Positions 61,316-64,000 of a stretch of 64,000 nucleotides of DNA are shown here, one piece after another. A model generated the notes under the pieces. The model was not told the origin of the DNA and made no database searches. It saw only the letters and a program-made list of their open reading frames with translations. This DNA comes from Mobiluncus sp034180645. Its GTDB lineage: Bacteria; Actinomycetota; Actinomycetes; Actinomycetales; Actinomycetaceae. The stretch spans positions 72,833-136,832 of the forward strand of contig NZ_JAXFNY010000015.1 in assembly GCF_034180645.1 (NCBI RefSeq), in the 5' to 3' direction. Numbering within the stretch: position 1 is the first letter of the stretch; every line of letters begins with the position of its first letter. The position numbers and the translations under genes were made by a program.

Positions 61316-62752
61316 TTAGCCCTGCTCAGCAGTACGTGAGATTCCACGCGGTTTATCGTGGGGAAGAAGAAGTGCTCCGCCTAGCATGAACACTGTTCCA
61401 ATGGCGACTGCGATGAACACAGCTTGAGTGGCGGGAACGATGCTCTCAGGTGCGAGATTAGCGCCGTGCTGGGCGAGTACGGTGTTGGAAATGGCGCCGA
61501 AGACGGCCACGCCAATCGCGCTGCCGGCTGAGCGCATGAAGGTGTTGATCGCCGTCACTTGACCTCGTTGTTCCCAACCCACAGAGTCTTGGGCGACGAT
61601 CGTTGATGGCGCTGTTGACAAACCAAGACCGATTCCAATCACGAAAACTACCGGAGCTATGATCCATGGACTCGGCCATGGCGCGGTTACAGCCAAGAGG
61701 ATCGAACCGATGAGTGCTACGGTAGCACCTGCTCGAATCGTCACCCAAAAACCGGCTCTTAAGTAGAGTTTCGCGGAGTTGCCTCCGGCAATTGGCCAGC
61801 CGAGCGTCATAGCAGCGACTGCGAGACCAGCGATGATGGGCGTAACTCCTGCACCTACTTGGAGATACGTAGGAGCAAAACTTGTGACACCCACCGTCAG
61901 CCCGCCAATAGCCATCATGGTGATTGATGTGGCGATAATGAGTCGCTTCGTCAAGAGGGAAAACTCGATAATCGGCTCTTGAGACTGTGGCTCAATAACG
62001 GCAAGAGAAGCGAGGCTGATGACACCAAGTGTAACCAGTGTGATTGTCTGCCATGATATCCACTCCCAGCCGTTGCCTCCTTCAAGGAGTGCGAGGATGA
62101 GCGCCGTCAAACCAAAGGTCAGCGCTGCTCCGCCAAGATAGTCAACGCGGTGCGTCGTATGTTTCTGAGAGTCGGAGTATTTGGTCATCACCATTATTCC
62201 GGCGAGCAGGCTCAAGGGGATATTGATGAAGAATATCCAGCGCCACGTGCCGATCTCAGCGAAGAATCCGCCTAGTGTCGGACCAAGAACTGATGAGATC
62301 GCCCACACGGATGCCATATAGCCTTGGGCTTGGCCTCGCTGTTCGAGCGTGTAGATATCGCCGAGGATCGTCATCGCCATCGGTCCGATTGCTCCAGCGC
62401 CAATCCCTTGAAGGGCGCGGGCAATAATCAGCACGAGCATGTTCGGGGCGAACCCTGCGATGAGGGATGACACCATAAATGCGCCGATGCCGAATACGAG
62501 GATTGGCTTACGCCCATACATATCCGCGAGCTTGCCATACACGGGCACGGTAACGGCCTGGGCGAGAAGATAGATAGAAAAAAGCCACGGGAAGCGCGTG
62601 TAGCCACCTAGATCCGATACAATCGAGGGCACGGCAGTTGCGAGAATCGTGGAGTCCATCGCGATCAGTGCGTTGGCGAGCATTAATCCAAACAAGACGG
62701 TTCGGCGTTCATCGTGTATAGGCGACCATCGATCCCTGCCTTTTCTCTTCAT
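61316..62752 (-). CDS. DHA2-family multidrug MFS transporter
   Basis: 478 residues with about fourteen membrane segments. Motif C-like A-I-S-S-V-L-G-P-T-L-G-G-F and the loop motif G-K-L-A-D-M-Y-G-R-K-P are visible, along with L-D-S/M-D-S-T-I at the first helix. Proton-driven export of drugs or metabolites; substrate unknown. It sits 229 bases downstream-to-upstream of the aldehyde dehydrogenase on the same strand; the gap has a short direct repeat around AGTGCTAGCT. Confidence 0.85.
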   Translation of the reverse strand: MKRKGRDRWSPIHDERRTVLFGLMLANALIAMDSTILATAVPSIVSDLGGYTRFPWLFSIYLLAQAVTVPVYGKLADMYGRKPILVFGIGAFMVSSLIAGFAPNMLVLIIARALQGIGAGAIGPMAMTILGDIYTLEQRGQAQGYMASVWAISSVLGPTLGGFFAEIGTWRWIFFINIPLSLLAGIMVMTKYSDSQKHTTHRVDYLGGAALTFGLTALILALLEGGNGWEWISWQTITLVTLGVISLASLAVIEPQSQEPIIEFSLLTKRLIIATSITMMAIGGLTVGVTSFAPTYLQVGAGVTPIIAGLAVAAMTLGWPIAGGNSAKLYLRAGFWVTIRAGATVALIGSILLAVTAPWPSPWIIAPVVFVIGIGLGLSTAPSTIVAQDSVGWEQRGQVTAINTFMRSAGSAIGVAVFGAISNTVLAQHGANLAPESIVPATQAVFIAVAIGTVFMLGGALLLPHDKPRGISRTAEQG

Positions 62753-63075
62753 TTCTGTGTCCTCACGTATAGTCTTTCCCTCAGCATCATATCTCGCCTA
62801 TCCCTGCGGTAGTTCGCGGTTATCGCGCTAGTTCCGTTCGCGTAGGGTCGCGGTGGTTCTTACCCTGGCAGTGGCTATCGCGGTCAGTGCGAGTGGTAAG
62901 GTCGTGCAACCTCCACCACCGGTGTCTAACGCGCAAAAATGACGATCGCTTCCCTGATGTCGCGATTGTCTCTATTACGGTCTCCATTGTCTCTATTGTG
63001 GTCTTGGGCGATGCGGGGCTATGTGGATGGGTGCATACGGTGCTAGATAACAGTCGGCGATATAATGATGAGAAC
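62753..63075. other. 323-base divergent intergenic region
   Basis: Only a 12-base direct repeat (ATTGTCTCTATT at 62965-62976 and 62986-62997) stands out. The open frame upstream of the FAH gene has no coding signature. Confidence 0.5.
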
Positions 63076-63831
63076 ATGAAAATCGCACGGCTCTCTCTTC
63101 CTGAAGGTCCTCGTTTTGCCACGATCGACGACGACACACAAACTTACCATGTGCTTGCAGGTGACCCGATGTATGCAGGCTATGAATACACTGGTCAGGT
63201 GCTCCGCCGAGAAGATGCGAAGCTTGTGACCCCGATGATTCCCCGTTCGAAGGTGATCGGGTTCGGTGGGATTGTGGATCCAGGCGTGCAGGATCTGGAA
63301 GGGCTGTTCACTTTCCTTAAACCTAATACATCGGTTACAGGTCCGGGCTCGTCGATCGTCTTGCCCGCGAGCAGTACGCACGTAGCAGCGGAAGCTGAAC
63401 TCGCCGTCGTCATTTCACGTATGGCAAAGGACGTTCCTGTGGAGCGTGTAGACGACGTTGTGTTCGGTTATACGGTTGCCAACGACGTCACGAATGTGTC
63501 TGCTGCGAACGGCGGTGCACCAGAGGCACAGGCAAAAGGTTTCAACACGGCGTGCCCTTTGGGTCCGGTGATCGATACCCGCCTCGATTTCGACGCGCAG
63601 CGAGTTCGATTGATGATTGACGGCGCTGTGGTCACCGATCATGCGCTAGCAGAGTCACACTTCACCCCTGCCGAACTCGTCGCATACGCGTCACGTTTGT
63701 TCACGTTGCTTCCTGGCGACGTCATCATTTGCGGAGCCTATGAACCAGGAGTGAAGATTGACGCCGGGCAAGAAGTATCGTGCGAGGTCAGTGGAATCGG
63801 CATGCTGACGAATTCCGTGCTTGCCGGCTAA
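63076..63831 (+). CDS. Fumarylacetoacetate hydrolase family enzyme
   Basis: 251 residues from ATG 63076; the frame is open further upstream but that part is not family-like. The metal-binding E-A-E-L-A-V-V-I triad region, the V-F-G-Y-T-V-A-N-D-V-T motif and the C-terminal L-L-P-G-D-V-I mark the FAH fold. Family members hydrolyse or decarboxylate 2,4-diketo or ring-fission acids; the substrate is unknown. The shared block with the aldehyde dehydrogenase hints at a small catabolic set. Confidence 0.85.
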   Translation: MKIARLSLPEGPRFATIDDDTQTYHVLAGDPMYAGYEYTGQVLRREDAKLVTPMIPRSKVIGFGGIVDPGVQDLEGLFTFLKPNTSVTGPGSSIVLPASSTHVAAEAELAVVISRMAKDVPVERVDDVVFGYTVANDVTNVSAANGGAPEAQAKGFNTACPLGPVIDTRLDFDAQRVRLMIDGAVVTDHALAESHFTPAELVAYASRLFTLLPGDVIICGAYEPGVKIDAGQEVSCEVSGIGMLTNSVLAG

Positions 63832-63860
63832 GCGGCGTGTGTGGTTCTTAGCCTGGATTC

Positions 63861-64000
63861 TCAGAGATTCTCTTGCACGTACATGATATCTGCCGGGGCT
63901 GCTGGGCGGAATTCGCCGTCCCACTTGTGCTTCTGAATATATGAGCGAATGTAGGGGCACGCCGCCACGACCTTCTTCCCTTCGGTTCGCGTGGACTCCA
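63861..64000 (-). CDS. GNAT N-acetyltransferase, C-terminal fragment (5' end outside window)
   Basis: About 46 codons are visible, ending at TGA (63861-63863). G-K-K-V-V-A-A-C-P-Y-I-R-S-Y-I resembles the C-terminal motif of the YidJ/COG2388-type small GNAT proteins. Too short for more. Confidence 0.6.
   Translation of the reverse strand, partial: ESTRTEGKKVVAACPYIRSYIQKHKWDGEFRPAAPADIMYVQENL

Noticed and set aside
62887..63075. Upstream extension of the FAH-family frame
   Set aside because: The added residues are repetitive (I-V-S-I-V-S) and not part of the family; ATG at 63076 gives normal length.
1..64000. CRISPR array, tRNA or rRNA genes, integrase or transposase genes
   Set aside because: I looked for spaced direct repeats, tRNA-like arms and recombinase motifs and saw none that stand up.

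Overview
The window is chromosomal DNA of a moderately GC-rich actinobacterium, most likely an anaerobic, host-associated member of the Actinomycetaceae (Mobiluncus or a close relative). Evidence: CarD, a DNA topoisomerase I with a lysine-rich tail, GTP-type PEP carboxykinase, PIN-PhoH, the non-mevalonate genes ispD and ispH, a class III anaerobic ribonucleotide reductase (nrdD/nrdG), a cell-wall-binding-repeat protein and a variant leucine-rich-repeat membrane protein. The genus is an inference; no rRNA or tRNA gene is visible.

Layout. 1-5.6 kb: the end of a surface protein, then a response regulator, a large seven-helix sensor and a histidine kinase. 5.7-9.2 kb: an aminotransferase whose first ~37 codons occur twice, as 113-bp direct repeats bracketing a kinase/regulator pair and a divergent cassette for a 19-residue peptide plus a 93-residue membrane protein. 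9.3-12.9 kb: nrdD behind two NrdR boxes, a lipoprotein and nrdG. 13-18 kb: cell-envelope genes (LRV-TM-Cys protein, amidase, DsbA-like, CcdA-like). 18-25.7 kb: MgtE-N/CBS protein, DUF1003, rlmB, cysS, azlCD, gpmA, carD. 25.8-30 kb: a tight four-gene operon alternating two DUF1538 membrane proteins with single and tandem P-II proteins. 30-32.1 kb: ispD set among several repeat and hairpin elements. 32.1-36 kb: a transporter with an in-frame TGA whose frame runs into a lipoprotein, then another MFS. 36-37.1 kb: an AT-rich secreted-protein/membrane-protein cassette. 37.1-57.8 kb: mainly housekeeping genes (peroxiredoxin, MFS, topA, CAP-domain secreted protein, lipoprotein, pckG, purA, phoH, uppS, hemolysin III, greA, acyltransferase, xseBA, ispH, ychF). 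57.8-64 kb: an accessory block with two fused pseudogenes (hydrolase and Na+/H+ antiporter remnants), an aldehyde dehydrogenase, a DHA2 MFS, an FAH-family enzyme and the end of a GNAT gene.

How genes work together: nrdD/nrdG supply dNTPs without oxygen; ispD, ispH and uppS serve isoprenoid and undecaprenyl carrier synthesis; the DsbA/CcdA pair probably oxidises or reduces exported Cys-containing proteins such as the neighbour at 13.0-14.3 kb; DUF1538 plus P-II genes look like a regulated ion transporter. The best candidates for undescribed biology are the peptide/kinase island at 6.7-9.2 kb, the DUF1538/P-II operon, and the hairpin-rich repeats around ispD. All coordinates, repeats and motifs were read by eye; no database search, structure prediction or composition calculation was run.
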